Origin: Hypomesus transpacificus
Lineage: Eukaryota; Chordata; Actinopteri; Osmeriformes; Osmeridae
Reading direction: 5' to 3'
Assembly: GCF_021917145.1 (NCBI RefSeq)
Contig: NC_061078.1
Span: forward strand, 3,030,064 to 3,094,063
Length of the DNA: 64,000 bases
The position numbers and the translations under genes are program-made. Of the stretch, positions 28,201-64,000 are shown piece after piece; positions within the stretch are counted from its first letter, which is position 1; each line of letters opens with the position of its first letter. The notes under the pieces are model-generated. The model made no database searches and had not been told where the DNA came from. It saw only the letters and a list, made by a program, of their open reading frames with translations.

Positions 28201-30001
28201 CCATGGGTTTGGGGGCTCTATTTCATCATTTTAATTAGTCTTTTAACATACCATAAGGAGCTGGTATTTGTGAATATAAAGAATATATTCCAAAACTGTA
28301 ATGTTTCACTGAAGTCATAGCAAATACTCTGTTGCAAGGAAAGAGAATACTCTTGCTACATATTATGCCACAAATGGGACTAAAATCACCTGCTAGCACA
28401 GAATCATAAATCTGATCGCCACCATTCTCAACTAGTGTCACCTCAGTTACCTTCACTTCATCCATCCCTTAATGAAACAACAAACGGGGTGCTGTGATCC
28501 CACTAAGGGATCCCACTGAGGGTTATCTTGGTACAATGATCTCCCCTACCGCTTTCTGCACAAGAGAATCAACTATTGTTTGTCCTCACCCCATATGCTA
28601 ATCCCAGGTTAATTATGGTCCAAACTTAATGAGCGCCTCGCCTTTCCCCCTCTGATATGTAAATGTGTGAGCTGTGCTGGGAGGAGACTGCTCTGCTCTC
28701 TGTGCGACAGGCAAGCTCCAGAGCAAAGGTGCAAGTGTGTGTGTGTGTGTGTGTGTGGGGGGGGGGGATTAGGCAAGGGAGCTGAAGTCCTGTAATGTCT
28801 ACTTGGAAGCTGGGGGGGGGGCACCAAAAAAAGATAATGATGCCAAATTATTACTGCAATGCAGCTCTCTCTCCCTTTCTGTCTTCCCCTTTTCTTCCTT
28901 TTTACACAGCCATACATTTCCTCTGTTATTTCCTTAAATATCCACCAATAACCATTTCTCATTCCCTAAGGTTTAGCCACAATTCAATCCTAAAGAGAAA
29001 TTGAGGATTCTAGAATAATGACTTACTGAATCCCCAAGGGCATCCTTCCTATAAAATATTGGAAGTTACAAAAACCTTGAAAACCTGAAGAAAGAGGACA
29101 TTTATCATAGTAATCTAAATCTTCAACTATGCAGATTCAACATCCCAAAGACAAGGAAGAATAGAGTAGCCCAACACCAGATGCACCTGTGTCTCAAGAC
29201 AGTGGTAATTCCATGTCATTTTATGTTGACCTATTTCATGACAGCATATTTTCAGACTGAACAATTAAAGTTAGGCTGCTTCCGTAAGTGAGAACGTAGG
29301 CCGAGCCTCCAGCAGTGTGCTTTTGCAACACGCACATGCCTCCTCCTTCCTACATGAGATGTAGGGGTTGGGGGAGGGGGGATCTACAGGAGGTGCGGAT
29401 CCTCTCAGCTACTACAGAGAAGTAAAAAAAAAAAAAAATGCTGATTCAAACACTTGGCTTACTAAGGCTACTACTCCACGCTACTCAACCGCAACAGTGT
29501 TAAGGCATCGAAATCTCACCTATTGTATGCATACAAGAACCATCTCAAAGCAAACCTGAAGTAAACATAAAATGGACTTTCAAAGCAGACCAGAAGCAGT
29601 GCTGGAAGCAGGCATACAACCTATAGCATTAGCAAATGCAGGTAGATAAACACTAAACAAGTTATTAAACGAGTCACTAAACCTACATTATTGTCAATCA
29701 TTGGCGAAACGAATAGAAAATGACAGCTTTATCTCGGATGATAACGCTGACAGGGGAGAGCAGAGTGGCAGAGATGAGTTTGTTTACTGGTTTATTGGGT
29801 CTTGATCGTATCAAATTAAGGAAACATGTGATCATTGTTCCCTAATAAAAATATTTTCCAATGCTTTTGCATTGGCATTTGATATGTGACACTCCACCTT
29901 AACTTTCAAACGGATCTCGTCTTATTAACCCTGATGGTGTGACCCCCTCGTCTTGATAGTTAGTGGCTCTGTCCAAGGTTCTGAAATCTGTGTCTCCTGG
30001 G

Positions 30002-30009
30002 GTACGTCA
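30002..30009. promoter_or_regulatory. rasgrf1: CRE-like site upstream of rasgrf1
   Basis: TACGTCAC (reverse complement GTGACGTA) matches a variant cAMP response element and lies about 350 bp upstream of the rasgrf1 start codon. This is a motif match only; the transcription start is unknown. Confidence 0.25.
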
Positions 30010-30353
30010 CATGATTGCGCTTCCTCCCTTAGCGCGAGCAAGATGCGGTGTGCGGGCACTTCAGTCATCACCATGAACAATTCGGGTCAATGGAAAAGCG
30101 CTTTCAATACATCGTCCGGTTTAGCACACGCTGAGATTATGGAATTTGTTGTATAGGATAATTTCTTTTTCGGCTTTGCAGATTGTAGATGGTTAGTCTC
30201 TTCTTTTTTCTTCACTTGAGCATGGCAGCTGTAGATGGGCACACAGGAGTGCTACTGAGCGCTGCCCAACAAGTCGGAGACTGTTAGGAGGCTGAGGTGC
30301 TAAGAACATGTAAGCATCTGCAAGCATTTCCTCTGGTTGGAATCAAAACAAAA

Positions 30354-45777
<15,424 letters not shown>

Positions 45778-47117
45778 AGTGGGCCCTGCTCTCTCCAAAG
45801 CCTATGGACTGTACAGGGACATAGTGTACATAGATGACTATTTGTATTAGATTATGTTAGAATGTGTCCCTTTAGTGTGTGTTCCTCAAAGGACTTGTGT
45901 ATAGAGTCGTTTATTAGACATTCAGTAGAAGGCTAGGAAGGTTTTATTTCTACAGTTACACACTACTTTCTATGTTATTTCCTGTATTATGTCTTAATTC
46001 ATCTTATGATGGTCTTTTTCAACCACAGATAAAACAGAGTACAAAATATTAACAAAATGTGAAATATATATGTATCTAAATTGAATGTTCAGTGGGGTTC
46101 CCAGTTGATGAGAATCGTGGGACACAAAGAGTATAATTATGATAATCAAATCCCACATTGTTGCTTATGCTACAACCAAGAGAAAATTCCTTAATATCTT
46201 TGTATCATACGTTATGACATCATATGTAGCCGTTTGGATTCATCCAGTACAAAGTAAACACGTGATGCTAACATGAGTCACAAGTAGGTTGCGATTATGT
46301 TGCTTTGCAACCAGCAAATGTGGCTTCATAGCGGGTGTCTTATTATTACTTATTCCTATTGGACAAGATGACTTTGCAATGTAGGCAATGTATGTAGCAA
46401 ATATAATCAATTGAATCAAACCACCTAAGGAGCCAGAATGCCCACATGTCACTGATATAATGATGACAATGGCCATGGTTTATTTTCTCTTTACAGTGCA
46501 TTGTGGTTTATGCCTTATCACAATCAAATTACAATAACTTAATAAGACTATATCACATAAATGTAAAATATTTTGTCCTACACTTTGCCAATGATGCTGA
46601 GATGTGCTGTGTACAATATTGTGTACAGGCAGTTTAATGCATTTCCTAATATGTAATGTGTTGAAAGCATACCCTAACGATTTGTTATCAAAATGTTCAA
46701 CTCTTTTATGTGTATGATATTATATAACACAAATGTTAAAGACAACTTATAAGTGTAACACATACTGTATCCTGTCTATATAATTGTTTTAGCAGGAATA
46801 TAGTAATATTGTGCTTATTCTTTAAATATTTCTATGTATTTTTTACAAAGCTTTGTATAGAAAAAACACCCAAAGCTCAAGTGGCAGGCATGTGCCACTT
46901 TCACGTCTTATCCAAACTATATAGAACAGTATGTGTAGGCCTACTGTATTGAATTCCCACTCAAGCACATGTGAACATTATTTAACAGAGACGCGTAACA
47001 TGGTTGCAATGAGCAATACCCAGTGGTATGACAATTATATTTCAGTCCTATTTTAACAGCTTGAGAAGTATTTCCAGTTTTGTATAAAACTGTTTTCTTT
47101 CCTGGTTACCTCTTGTT

Positions 47118-47123
47118 AATAAA
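47118..47123 (+). promoter_or_regulatory. rasgrf1: Poly(A) signal AATAAA, rasgrf1
   Basis: AATAAA 1.34 kb after the rasgrf1 stop codon (45777) and only 196 bp before the ctsh start codon. It is the most plausible end of the rasgrf1 transcript. Confidence 0.5.
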
Positions 47124-47277
47124 TCTATTCTATCTCAGGGGGAGACGTATTTTCAAGTGTGTCAATCTATTGTGTCTGTGTGAGAGTTACGTATTATCAC
47201 AGACAACGTTTGGGTAACAGTTTGGTCTACGACATCGCTTTCATGACTGACATGACAGAAGGAGTTGGCTCTCAATG

Positions 47278-47285
47278 TCATGTGA
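47278..47285. promoter_or_regulatory. ctsh: M-box/CLEAR-like E-box upstream of ctsh
   Basis: TCATGTGA, a site type bound by MITF/TFEB family factors that control lysosomal genes, 34 bp before the ctsh ATG. A second E-box, TCACGTGC at 47470-47477, lies just inside intron 1. Confidence 0.35.
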
Positions 47286-47318
47286 TGCATAACGTGCTTT
47301 CGAAAGCATTAAATAAGA

Positions 47319-50022
<2,704 letters not shown>

Positions 50023-50575
50023 TCCGTGAAGAAGAAAGTGTTTTGTCTGTTTGGAGGTCTCAATCATGCCTCTTCTCCGCTCTGAAAGCCGGAGGACCAT
50101 CTTTTATAGGGCACAAGAATGTAAACATAGATAGTGACAGTCAGGCAGTAATGACGTTACAACAATCTCAGAGAAAATAATTCACAGCTCCCACCACATG
50201 ACCACTCAGACTAGAGAGATCATAGTTGGAGCTCTCCTTGTTGTCATGACAAAGGAGGTTTACTCAGTACTTTCATCTGACCCCGAACATCTATTAACCC
50301 TGACACAGACACAATCTACTCTTATTAATAGCAAGCTCACATGAGAACATACTAACTAGTATCCAATGACTAGTTCTATTGATTAGTGAATAATGTAGGC
50401 ACACAGGAAATCCCAATTTGGGACACAATCAGTGTGTGCTGAACTCAGGAAAGATCTGTCCAATAAGATACACACTGAGTGATAAAGACATATATGGTAC
50501 AGTAGGGCCCACATAATTGTAACTGCAACTTTTCTTAGACTTTGTTAAAGGTATAATGTAAGATTTGTTCTGTAA

Positions 50576-50581
50576 AATAAA
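50576..50581 (+). promoter_or_regulatory. ctsh: Poly(A) signal AATAAA, ctsh
   Basis: AATAAA about 555 bp after the ctsh stop. Confidence 0.5.
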
Positions 50582-50687
50582 AGTTGTATCCCTTATAAAC
50601 ATGTTGTGTAAGCTATTAATGACCTCTGAGAGTGGTTGAGCAACACAGACAGCTCAGTGCCAGGGGAATGACGATATCTCCTCTACT

Positions 50688-50871
50688 GGGAGTCAGATGG
50701 CTAAGCAGTTAGGGAATCGGGCTATTACTCAGAAGGTTGCCGGTTCGATTCCTGGCTTTGCAAAATGACGTGTGCCTTGGGCAAGGCCCTTCACCCTACT
50801 TGCCTCAGGGGGGAATGTCCCTGTACTTGCTGTAATTCGCTCTTAGCATTGCGTCTGCTAAATGTAAATGT
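50688..50871 (+). mobile_element. tRNA-derived SINE
   Basis: Has a box A-like TGGCTAAGCAGTTAGG (about 50698), box B GGTTCGATTCC (50742-50752), middle GGGCAAGGCCCTTCACCCTA, and tail GCGTCTGCTAAATGTAAATG. Same family as 18011-18182 but with an intact head. It lacks tRNA acceptor-stem pairing and an anticodon arm, so it is not a tRNA gene. Confidence 0.9.
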
Positions 50872-51650
50872 CTAATATTGGAGCCTCCCTTACATTCCAA
50901 TCAATTATTGTGTTCTAGCAAATCGTCTTCGGCAAAGTGTGGCTTATTCATTGGTTTATTTTGTGAAGCCACTGTCTTTGAAAAGCTGGTTCAATTTAAT
51001 GAATGTACAAATTAGAAGTGTGGCTATACATGTTCTCTATGCTCAGGTTGTGTAAAGGGACAGTTACACATCAGATGCTCTGAAATCCATTTAGGGACCT
51101 AGATGGTCTGTACAACACAGTGTTTACATTAGCTCTCAACAGACACAGCAACATGTAAATCAGGGGACACAAAACTAAACTTATTACAGGTCAACATGAT
51201 ACGTGACATAGGCATACTTAAGATCCAAATGAAAACACTGCATATTTGTTATTTTTCTAGCAAAGGTAGGCCTACAGGATTGGAGATATATTGGGTTTCT
51301 GACACCAGCATCATTTGTGAGTAGGCAATGCAATACATTTTATGCTTTTCATGCTACATAGGTCAGGGATTGTGTACCATAATCATTTGATCTACATAAG
51401 CCTGTCTGTTGTATACTAGGTGGTTACGTGAAAAGTTTGAGATGTCCTGGATGACGTTCATGTCCATCCAATCACTGGTGCTAAGTTACAAAACTCTCAC
51501 GCCCATTAATAGTTAAGATCTTTCGCAACAAAAAAAGTTCGCTAGCTCTCAGTCAACAGAAGCTATCGTCAAGACTACATAACTTTGGCGTGACTGTAGA
51601 ATATGCTGTGAAGCCTTTGTTTCTCACAAATTATACATAAAAAAAATATC
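50872..51650. other. Spacer, ctsh to wdr76
   Basis: No gene recognised. The last 100-150 bp are presumed to hold the wdr76 promoter and 5' UTR. Confidence 0.5.
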
Positions 51651-54600
51651 ATGATCCATATTAAGGAAATGACTCCACCTGCGGACAATGATAATGATGT
51701 TGGTGGACTCCGACGTTCTACAAGAAATAAGGCAAGAATGAAGCCTACAATTTTCGCTCCAACGACTGAAGGATTTGCACCAAGGAGAATTAAGTACAGC
51801 TCCAAAGACTATATTAAAGCAACTAAAAGAAAGGTAAGTTTATTCAACCAGTTTAAGACGGCAAATTGCTATAAAGTCTGAGAACAACTACAACATCTAA
51901 ACTCCTTACATTTTTACCTCACTGTTTACATTTGTATAAAAAGGTGACGCATGTGGACTCCTATATTGAAAACAGCGATGCCGTAAGTGATTCTGTAAGT
52001 AAATAGGCCTACAACATGTTTGATTTCATAAAAGGAGATATTTTGATTACCTATCTGTTCACAGGGCCTACCTAAAGGTCTGTCATCTTATGAACTTGAA
52101 CGATTAGAAAACATTCGACAAAACCAAGCTTTTCTGTCTACCATCAAACTGTTTGAGGTATGTAAAAAAGAAAATGGGCTAGTAGGCCATTAAGCTAGTA
52201 TATTATTAGTATTTCATTTATCCATGCAAGCAAATGTCCTATTCACAATTCTAGAGATGTAATTGACCAAGTAATATTTTTCCCATCCAAAGGCAAGAGA
52301 GGAACTGAATCAGACAGCCTCACCAAAACCCTCACAGAGAGGTCGCAAGAGGTGGGTTGGCTGTATGTTAGTGTATGGTATGTCCATGCTTAGTGTCACT
52401 TTAATGATTAGTTCCACTCTGTCCAAGATAAAATAGCAGAAAGTCATGGCAGTTTTGGCTAATATGAGCATTCACCATTTGACATTCACACTGAGGAATC
52501 CTGTGTGCAGCAATTCAAAGAGCTCTGTGAGAGAAGTTCTGCCTCCTCGCAAATCCCTGCGCCTACAGAACAAAGATGCTGAGTCACTCCTGTTGCCCCC
52601 AAAAAGGCATGCAATGACGTCCAGTTATAAAGTAAGTGACTGACAGTTGTAACTCATATCTGCTGTTAAGTAAGTAAGTAAGACTTTATTTATATAGCAC
52701 TTTTCATACAAGAATTGCAGCTCAAAGTGCTTTACATAAAATCAACAAAAACAATAATACAAGTGTTGATCGAACTAGCCGCATTCTATCTGCGGTCTCT
52801 CGACCGTTAAAATAGTGCAACTTCAAAAATTACATTGAATTGGAAGCCTTGTACACATTGTAAAACCTTATTTAAACTTGCGTTAAAACTGCATTAGAAG
52901 TCTTCACCAACTCAGAAACCAGAGGGTCCTATCCTAATGGTCCCACTTACCCAAGAGGACTGGAGCCCACTACCCCCAGAGCTGATAAAGCTGTGGACTG
53001 AGGTGGGAATTTATTTTTTCATCACATGAATCCTAGTTTATCTCCAACTTGCTACTTGGTCTGTGTAATGATGATGCTGTATCCTCTCATTGGTTAGGTC
53101 TCGGTAACAGAAGAAAAGCAGGCGTTGGATCTGAAAGAGTAAGTTCACAAATACTGAATGTGATGTATTTGGTACTGCGCTTGCTGTGCATGACAGTGTA
53201 CATTCATTAGCTTCTTTTTTTATTTTCTTGTGATATTGTTGAGTCAATTATCACTCATTTGTCCACCTCCAAGGTAGTTCAACAAACTGATAAAAAATAA
53301 AGGATGTCATTATGACAGGCGGTAATGTGGTCCTAGGTACAGTAATGCTCTGAAACGCTTGCGGACGGACAAGACACGAGTGGTGAAGGTGGTAAAGGAT
53401 CGGATTTTCTCTGCAGCCTTCCACCCTTGCACCAGCCGCCTGCTCTTGGCTGCAGGAGATAAGTCGGGTCATCTGGGACTGTGGAGTCCTGTAAGCTTCC
53501 CCCTCCATGACTCTCTTAAGTTGTGTATGCCGTCTGAATGCATTGATAGTGCCATGTTACAGTTACAAGCTGGGCATGGTAGAATAATGGTGACTATGTG
53601 GTGTTGTATGTCTAATGCTCTCCAGGACTGTGACTGGGGAGGTGACGGCGTGCTCCTGTTTGAGCCCCACCTGCATCCGGTCAGCTGCATGGCCTTTTCC
53701 GCCTCGTCCGACCTGCTGAGTCTCAGCTATGACGGCACACTGCGCAGCACCGACGTAGAGAAGGCGGTTTTTGATGACGTACGTGGGGACCGGGCTCACC
53801 ATTGCGTCTTTTTTTAATGTTCCTTTTCCGCATTCACATTGGTATGCCTCCTTGCTTCCACCACCTAGGTGTATCGCGTCAGAAAAGGATTACATACCTT
53901 CGACTTTCTGTCTCGTGACTGTTCCACGCTAGTCGTTGGTGAATGGAATGGGGATGTCGCAATTGTTGACAGGCGGACACCTGGGTAACTTAGTTATTTG
54001 TTTTCTCTGGTTTGAACCTGGATTTAAGTTGCTCATCTAATAGGATAAATCTGGATGTGTATGTTTATACAGAACTTCTTACGAATCCCTCCATACGCTG
54101 GATTCTAAGACGATTCGCTGTGTCAGTGTCCATCCTCTTCACAAACAGTACTTTGTGGTAGCTGAGAACTGGTATTGTATTACAGAAGCATGTAAGATCC
54201 TCTTGAAGGACAGGGCAGTATTCCGGTGTTCAGTACATTTCTAATTCAACGTTTCACGTCGACTCCATTCAGGGTCGTGAGCATCTACGATGCCCGCTTT
54301 TTGAAAACCGACTTGATCCAGGCGGTCTCTCAGCTGCACGGTCACCCACTGAGCATCTCCAGTGCATACTTCTCCCCTAACACTGGGAACAGAGTTCTCA
54401 CCTGCAGCTTCGACAACAAAATCAGGTGAACCTGTCTAATCTTAGTTCATGCTCCTATCTATAATAGCAAAAAAGGTACTCATTGCTGTTAGGACTGGCC
54501 TGTTTACATTGTGTGTTTGATTGTATTCAGAAATAATATGTACCGATATCCTTTTTTTTTTCCTCAAGGGTGTATGACACTTCGAGTATAACCTCCAATG

Positions 54601-54984
54601 CTCCACTTCTGACCTCGATCAAGTACAGTAAATCCTTCCACTTGCATAAACTTCCTCTCTGGCTCAGGTTCTAAACACCAGGGTTATGTATCGTTTCAAT
54701 GAAAGGATGTATATCTTTTTTTGTATGTTTGCAGACATGACATGCAATCAGCGTGCTGGCTGAGCAAGGCATCCTGGGACCCTAAGCAGGAGGACTGCTT
54801 TCTCGTGGGAAGCATGGAAAAACCGTTTAAGGTGCAGGTTTTCCACGAGACCGGCCAACTCCAGCACTCTTTAAGGGACAAGGAGAACTTGACCACCATG
54901 CAGTCTGTCACAATGTTCCACCCCAGTAGGAATGCTGTTCTTGGGGGCAACTCTTCTGGACGCCTTCATCTCTTCACTGACTGA
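51651..54984 (+). CDS. wdr76: WD repeat-containing protein 76
   Basis: A nuclear WD40 beta-propeller protein associated with chromatin and DNA-damage proteins and reported as a CUL4-DDB1 adaptor. Exons: 51651-51833, 51944-51994, 52065-52157, 52293-52351, 52511-52631, 52916-53002, 53098-53138, 53337-53490, 53626-53778, 53869-53984, 54073-54171, 54273-54425, 54569-54622, 54735-54984. Total 537 aa (human 626; the fish N-terminus is shorter). Diagnostic matches: LSSYELERLENIRQNQAF (human LSPYERKRLKNISENADF), basic RRSTR and RKSLRLQ patches, DGVLLFEPHLHPVSCMAFS, LSLSYDGTLR, RRTPGTSYE, SSAYFSPNTGNRVLT, WDPKQEDC and GGNSSGRLHLF. The start could instead be the Met at 51669. Exon 2 has two usable donors. 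All junction phases agree. frmd5 lies convergently downstream, as in human 15q15. Confidence 0.93.
52666..52760. repeat. Dispersed fish repeat, AGACTTTATTTATATAGCAC type
   Basis: Begins with TAAG tetranucleotides, then AGACTTTATTTATATAGCAC and GAATTGCAGCTCAAAGTGC. This sequence type is common in fish genomes and resembles 39074-39152. It lies in wdr76 intron 5. Confidence 0.55.
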
Positions 54985-55107
54985 GAGAACCAGAGCCGCT
55001 GTTCTGGACCCAAAAACACGAAAGTGTTTGTTGAACTTATTGTTCGCTGAATTTGTTTGCATTAACCATTGTGTATTCAGTTTTTTTATTCTTATACTTA
55101 TATATTA

Positions 55108-55113
55108 AATAAA
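55108..55113 (+). promoter_or_regulatory. wdr76: Poly(A) signal AATAAA, wdr76
   Basis: AATAAA 124 bp after the wdr76 stop. The nearest frmd5-strand signal is only about 185 bp further on. Confidence 0.6.
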
Positions 55114-55297
55114 TATGAAGTTTTCACTTTGATGTGATTTCAGTTTGGTTGTGATGATAAAGGAAACTGGGGTCTGCTACTTTGTCATATCTCTAGATGG
55201 CAGTGTTTCAACTTGTACCAGTACTGGATCCAGTAAAAAAATAAACGGAACATGAAAGAAGAGCCTGGCATGTACAGCGATTTAAGAATATATTATA

Positions 55298-55303
55298 TTT
55301 ATT
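55298..55303 (-). promoter_or_regulatory. frmd5: Candidate poly(A) signal AATAAA, frmd5
   Basis: TTTATT on the plus strand reads AATAAA on the frmd5 strand. Use of this site would give frmd5 a 3' UTR of about 2.5 kb. Other minus-strand signals between here and 57852 are possible. Confidence 0.35.
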
Positions 55304-57851
55304 GATAAATCAATTGGATACACCAGTTTTCAATCTGATTAGAAACAATGCAGTCTTAGTTGAGGGTAACAAATGTAGAATACGTGCTTATAGGATCATC
55401 TGTGGAACAGGATCAAATCTCCGAGTCACAGCACTTGGCTGTAATTGACTGTCATAAATAGTGGATTCATTGCAAACCACATCCGAATCACATGTCAATA
55501 CACTACCACTGGGTGCGGTGGTGCCTCAGGTCACCTACTCTGCAGTAACACACAGGTCATCTGATGTCATAGGAAGTTACATTTAACTCATCATCTGTGG
55601 CACTAATGGAATATAGGCAACCTGGAACGCCACTTAAGAGACATGCACTGATCGGCAAGTTCAACGGGAGAACATGACAAACACCTCACTTGTATTACCA
55701 TTGGGTCTTTGGAAATATATATTTGGGAGGGGGAATCAAACCATCCATGTATGACCATATATATATTTAAAGTTATCTATATTGATATTATTGCTAAATT
55801 ATTGTCAAAAATATTTTGTCATATACATGAACACAAAAAGGTACATAGCCAGAGCTATACAAATATTCATCTGTTGCTTTGACATTCTTCCACAGTTTCA
55901 AACAAATAACTTGATCTACATCCATCGGGAACCAACTAAAATCTTTAGAAAGGAGAAAAGTACCGCGAAATATAGCTGAACTCAGTAACCACCACAAGGT
56001 TATACAGGATTAAAATTCAAACTAAATGTTAAATGTCTTATTTAATTGATATGTCCAAACGGTTTATTGCATTGATGAAATCAATTCTGGATGTTACCAG
56101 TATCTGATTTCATAGCAACATGTGGGACATGTTGGAGGATACTGACTTTAGGCAGTTAAGTAAAGTTTCATAATGTTGATGTAACATGTTTTAAGTCTGT
56201 AGCTCCACTGTTGATAGATGAAGACCATCAGAATACAGAGGAATCTTTGGTAGACATACAGTAGCAGGACGATGTCATAGCAGACATACAGAAGGTAGGC
56301 CCACTGGGAGTGAAGTGCAATGTGAACATGATAATGACTGAAAACCTCAAATATTTTACCCTCATATTTCTGCAATTGTCCATCTGGTCCACAGTGCGGA
56401 AAATGTATCATTACATTTCCAATGATAAAAAATAACATATCAATTGTTTAAAATATGTTACAAAAGAAAACCTCTCTACATATTAGGAGACACTACATCG
56501 TACAAAATAAGCCAGCATGATTTCAACATTATTTAGCATTTATAAATAATCTAATGCACCCCAGGTTTCAATAATCTAATTTGAGAAAACAAACAGTCAA
56601 CAAGTGTTCTGAAGCACAACTTATTTCTTTTCTTATACTATGGGAAATTAACTTTATGAAACATTTTATTTGAGGGTAAATTTTAGGAAAGTAAAAACAA
56701 CTTGTATCAAATACCCAATCTTGGTTTCCAGTGTTATAGTATTGCACATCTAGTAAAAAGGTCTATGGTATCCAATGTAAAGCATAACAGCAACCACTCC
56801 GCTTCTCTACAACTACATTTCTATGTCACAAAACCCACACTTTTACATCTAAGGTTATTTATATTTTGTAAAAGTTTGTTTCAAAAACTGATTGCTCATC
56901 TTCAAACATTGATTTGAATTATTAATAACTGTTTTATTTCCGATGTTTGAAAATCTTCAAATACAGTACAACAGTTACATTTGTCTTTACTAAGGCTTAG
57001 ATTATGATTTGACGCTTGTTCACTAGACAGTATTAGCAATGACATCATGAACAGATTTGCATGACATTGGTTGAATTGAAGGAACCTAAAAAGATCATAA
57101 ACCATTAGTCACAGATATTAGAAAAATATTTTTTGAACAAGCCATCTTGCGTGACAGTTTCTACATTCAAAAAGTATTCTTCTGTTAAAATCCTTTCCAC
57201 CTCTTCTCTGACTCCAGACCATTACTGTACAGTACATCCATTGGTGGTGGTGTGTATTCTAATTAATAGCAGCTTTAATTATGTTAGTTTTCTGCAATGT
57301 AATGACTAACATGAAAGTTTATGGAGGTAAAATAGAAAAGGACCTTACTCTCTCTTTCACTCCTCAACTCTTCTAACTCAACACGTACCAATTCACTTTT
57401 CCGCTCAGTGCTCAACACATGCCTCATGCAATGATGAATTATATTAATCAATAGAAAATAAAGGCAACTGTTTTCTGTGATTTCATGTGTTTCTCCTTCA
57501 AGTCGATGTAGACTTTGTGACCCTGTTGCCTTGGCTTTGTGTAAAAAAAAAAAAGTTCCTTGTGATGACCTGAAATTCCAAAGTAAAACATGAGCATTGG
57601 AAATGTCCTCATTGTGATGGTTCGAACAGGAAGCTCTTCTTCTGAGCCCACGCAGGGGTAGGTCCTTGGCTTGTGACAGGAGGTGCATCATGGGAGTAAC
57701 TAGGTTCATGTTTAGATCAGATCTTCACTCCCTCCTTCCTTCCTTCCATCTTTCATTCCTTCCTTCGGTCCTCCCCTTTCTCAATTCCCTTGATGATGTC
57801 CTCTTTACTTTCTGTCTTTTTTCAACTCTTTCAACTTTGTGTCTCCCTCTC
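55304..57851 (-). other. frmd5: Probable frmd5 3' UTR
   Basis: AT-rich sequence directly after the frmd5 stop, with no supported coding exon on either strand. Short frames (for example 57284-57709) lack recognisable motifs. Confidence 0.5.

Positions 57852-64000
<6,149 letters not shown>

Larger units (their letters stand above)
19699..30353. other. Gene-poor region between mir-184 and rasgrf1
   Basis: More than 10 kb with no supported coding exon. Open frames are short, mutually overlapping and without family motifs or splice partners. It holds simple repeats (poly-C 20349-20390, GT runs 22718-22757 and 23140-23215, CCACC-rich 23545-23617, a 34 bp tandem repeat 25170-25268, GT/G run 28736-28767, poly-A near 29426). 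The final few hundred bases are the rasgrf1 promoter and 5' UTR. By position it may contain regulatory DNA for mir-184 and rasgrf1, but nothing in the sequence alone proves that. Confidence 0.5.
45778..47318 (+). other. rasgrf1 3' UTR and ctsh promoter
   Basis: AT-rich, no coding exon. Most is probably rasgrf1 3' UTR up to the signal at 47118. The last about 190 bp must hold the ctsh promoter and 5' UTR. Confidence 0.55.

Noticed and set aside
50688-50871. Possible tRNA gene (box A and box B present)
   Set aside because: No acceptor stem or anticodon loop; the sequence continues into a LINE-type tail and recurs at 18011, so it is a SINE.

Overview
This is a 64 kb piece of a vertebrate nuclear genome, almost certainly a ray-finned (teleost) fish. 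Genes have many short exons with GT-AG introns, and the proteins are clear vertebrate orthologues. Introns are compact and microsatellite-rich, and the repeats are tRNA-type SINEs and hAT-type elements of the kind common in fish. I cannot name the species. No bacterial, viral, CRISPR or operon-like content was seen.

Layout: (1) 548-4099 (+) znf710, eleven C2H2 zinc fingers. (2) 6908-10818 (-) idh2, mitochondrial NADP-isocitrate dehydrogenase, all 11 coding exons, 452 aa. (3) 12593-13498 (-) tmed3, a p24 cargo receptor. (4) 13899-15598, a 1.7 kb hAT-type element with 30 bp terminal inverted repeats and an 8 bp target duplication, between the divergent tmed3 and rdh starts. (5) 15922-17959 (+) a retinol-dehydrogenase-like SDR gene with two reading-frame breaks near its 3' end. 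(6) 18.2-30.3 kb, a gene-poor stretch whose one recognisable gene is microRNA mir-184 (minus strand, about 19618-19698). (7) 30354-45777 (+) rasgrf1, 27 coding exons, 1256 aa. (8) 47319-50022 (+) ctsh, cathepsin H, starting about 200 bp after the rasgrf1 poly(A) signal. (9) 51651-54984 (+) wdr76. (10) 57852-63044 (-) frmd5, 3' part only (its 5' exons lie beyond the window), plus a candidate alternative first exon at 58983-59229.

The protein-coding genes other than rdh, and mir-184, have human orthologues on chromosome 15: ZNF710-IDH2, TMED3-MIR184-RASGRF1-CTSH and WDR76-FRMD5. The window therefore joins three human segments. The genes share ancestry rather than a pathway.

Exon boundaries were placed by hand, matching reading phase, splice consensus and remembered protein families; summed exon lengths stay in frame for every gene except rdh. 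No undescribed multi-gene system was found. The most interesting items are the FERM-less frmd5 isoform candidate, the broken rdh, mir-184, precise hAT insertions near functional sites, a GC-AG intron in rasgrf1 and a tandem splice donor in wdr76.
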